Of a stretch of DNA of 5,446 nt, positions 5,326 through 5,446 are shown piece by piece. Source of the stretch: JAHEAO01 sp037968535 (lineage in GTDB: Bacteria > Pseudomonadota > Alphaproteobacteria > Rhodobacterales > Rhodobacteraceae); assembly GCA_037968535.1 (NCBI GenBank), contig JBBKVT010000167.1, positions 1-5,446 on the forward strand. The letters are read 5' to 3'. Both the position numbers and the translations under genes were made by a program. Under the pieces are notes generated by a model. That model searched no databases. It saw nothing but the letters and a program-made list of their open reading frames with translations, and had not been told where the DNA came from. Within the stretch, counting starts at the first letter, position 1; each line of letters opens with the position of its first letter.

Positions 5326-5446
5326 AACACCATCTCAATGATCTTACGCACTATTTGTGTCGTTGGATCAATTTCGTAAACATACCCATCGTTATAACGG
5401 TATGAACTCGAGCCGGAATCGGCATATTGACCTCGATAATTGTAAG
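5322..5446 (-). CDS. Unidentified protein, C-terminal 40 residues only
   Basis: A minus-strand frame enters from the right edge and ends with TGA at 5324-5322, giving 40 residues. The sequence is rich in Tyr, Ser, Asn and Gly, followed by the ordered segment YVYEIDPTTQ (residues 21-30 of the visible part) and a hydrophobic end, IVRKIIEMVL. The other two minus-strand frames over the same stretch are either closed or look like non-protein sequence. A Tyr/Gly-rich region leading to a Y-x-Y-x-IDP-x-T-Q end resembles the tails of small exported proteins I have seen in sphingomonads, but I cannot name a family. Its stop overlaps the fasciclin start (sharing GTGA or TGATG), which supports it being a real, co-transcribed gene. 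It could be short, or the tail of a long protein; the window does not show. Confidence 0.6.
   Translation of the reverse strand, partial: YNYRGQYADSGSSSYRYNDGYVYEIDPTTQIVRKIIEMVL

Overview
This window most likely comes from a GC-rich alphaproteobacterium, probably in the Sphingomonadales. That placement rests on the style of the two-partner secretion (TPS) proteins (signal peptides ending in AQA-Q, a compact TPS exoprotein, a VRAYPEGE-type secretin) and on GC-rich coding. It is an inference from remembered family resemblance, not a search result. All supported genes lie on the minus strand, so the biological reading order runs from high to low coordinates.

In transcription order: (1) 5446-5322 is the 3' end of an unidentified gene that enters from the right edge. 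(2) 5325-4738 is a small fasciclin-domain lipoprotein whose start overlaps the stop of gene 1, a sign of translational coupling. (3) 4737-4251 is a 487-base gene-free region, visibly more AT-rich, with several inverted repeats and a perfect TATAAT. It must hold the 3' end of the fasciclin transcript and probably the promoter of the next operon. (4) 4250-2586 is a TpsB-type outer-membrane secretin (FhaC/ShlB/HecB family). (5) 2531-258 is its TpsA-type exoprotein, with a filamentous-hemagglutinin N-terminal secretion domain, a short beta-helix, a YDG-like module and a Pro-Thr linker. (6) 244-1 is the N-terminal part of an exported protein, tentatively a periplasmic L,D-transpeptidase-like enzyme, starting 13 bases after the tpsA stop.

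Genes 4 to 6 read as one operon: TpsB would move TpsA across the outer membrane, and the third gene encodes another Sec-exported envelope protein. The fasciclin lipoprotein upstream is also an envelope protein with an adhesion-associated fold, but it is separated by the long intergenic region and is probably a different transcription unit.

The most notable points are the two edge genes, the overlap at the fasciclin start, the internal repeat architecture of TpsA (21-residue rungs with aligned cysteines, a 30-base tandem repeat) and the unexplained inverted repeats upstream of tpsB. I did not find a clearly unprecedented system. RNA genes, CRISPR arrays and insertion sequences were not seen.
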